Positions 14,098-14,123 of a stretch of 14,123 bases of DNA are shown in pieces. A program made the translations under genes and the position numbers. Origin of the DNA: JAAGZL01 sp050290785 (GTDB taxonomy: Bacteria > Pseudomonadota > Gammaproteobacteria > Chromatiales > Chromatiaceae); the NCBI GenBank assembly GCA_050290785.1, contig JBNKIR010000025.1, positions 1 to 14,123 on the forward strand. Direction: 5' to 3'. Every line of letters begins with the position of its first letter. Positions within the stretch are counted from its first letter, which is position 1. The notes under the pieces are model-generated. The model saw nothing but the letters and a program-made list of their open reading frames with translations. It was not told where the DNA came from and did not search any database.

Positions 14098-14123
14098 GTT
14101 CAAAATAGGGCAAACGAAAGCGG

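Noticed and set aside
1..14123. CRISPR arrays, tRNA/rRNA genes, insertion sequences, prophage or integrase genes
   Set aside because: I saw no regularly spaced direct repeats, tRNA-like cloverleaf, transposase or recombinase motifs in any frame.

Overview
The window looks like chromosomal DNA of a Gammaproteobacterium, probably a free-living or symbiotic lineage of the Chromatiales/sulfur-oxidiser type. The pointers are an RF3 gene (prfC), a single-chain class I fumarase, a VPLPA-CTERM (PEP-CTERM family) surface protein, a DUF2934 protein, a two-partner secretion locus and dispersed REP-like palindromes. The genus is inference; no rRNA or tRNA gene is present to fix it.

Layout, left to right. 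(1) Positions 1-5449, minus strand: a two-partner secretion pair. The outer-membrane transporter TpsB (3824-5449) is followed after 79 nt by a very large filamentous-haemagglutinin/CdiA-type exoprotein TpsA. TpsA starts at 3744 and stays open for all 1248 codons to the left edge, so its C-terminus, where a toxin module and immunity gene would lie if this is a contact-dependent inhibition locus, is outside the window. (2) Positions 5450-5971: a long intergenic region with operator-like dyads and a cluster of small perfect hairpins that looks like a dispersed non-coding element. (3) Positions 5972-6804, plus strand: a secreted SNase-fold protein that has lost nearly all its catalytic residues, then a small lysine-rich DUF2934 protein ending in a strong bidirectional terminator. 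(4) Positions 6863-7981, minus strand: a VPLPA-CTERM surface protein with a candidate sigma-54 promoter, and an 84-residue orphan. (5) Positions 8144-9658, plus strand: class I fumarase, converging on a divergent pyruvate kinase (9725-11158, minus), with REP-like palindromes between them. (6) Positions 11293-14097, minus strand: an EF-hand-like calcium-binding protein and peptide chain release factor 3.

How they work together: only TpsB and TpsA form an obvious functional unit (transport and surface display of an adhesin or toxin stick). The VPLPA-CTERM protein and the calcium-binding protein add to a cell-surface/extracellular theme, but each appears separately controlled. Fumarase and pyruvate kinase are central-carbon genes that face each other and do not share a transcript. 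The most interesting points are the possible CDI system running off the left edge, the catalytically dead SNase protein, a hairpin that would mask the pyruvate kinase ribosome-binding site, the sigma-54-like promoter of the VPLPA-CTERM gene, and the hairpin-rich element at 5758-5960.
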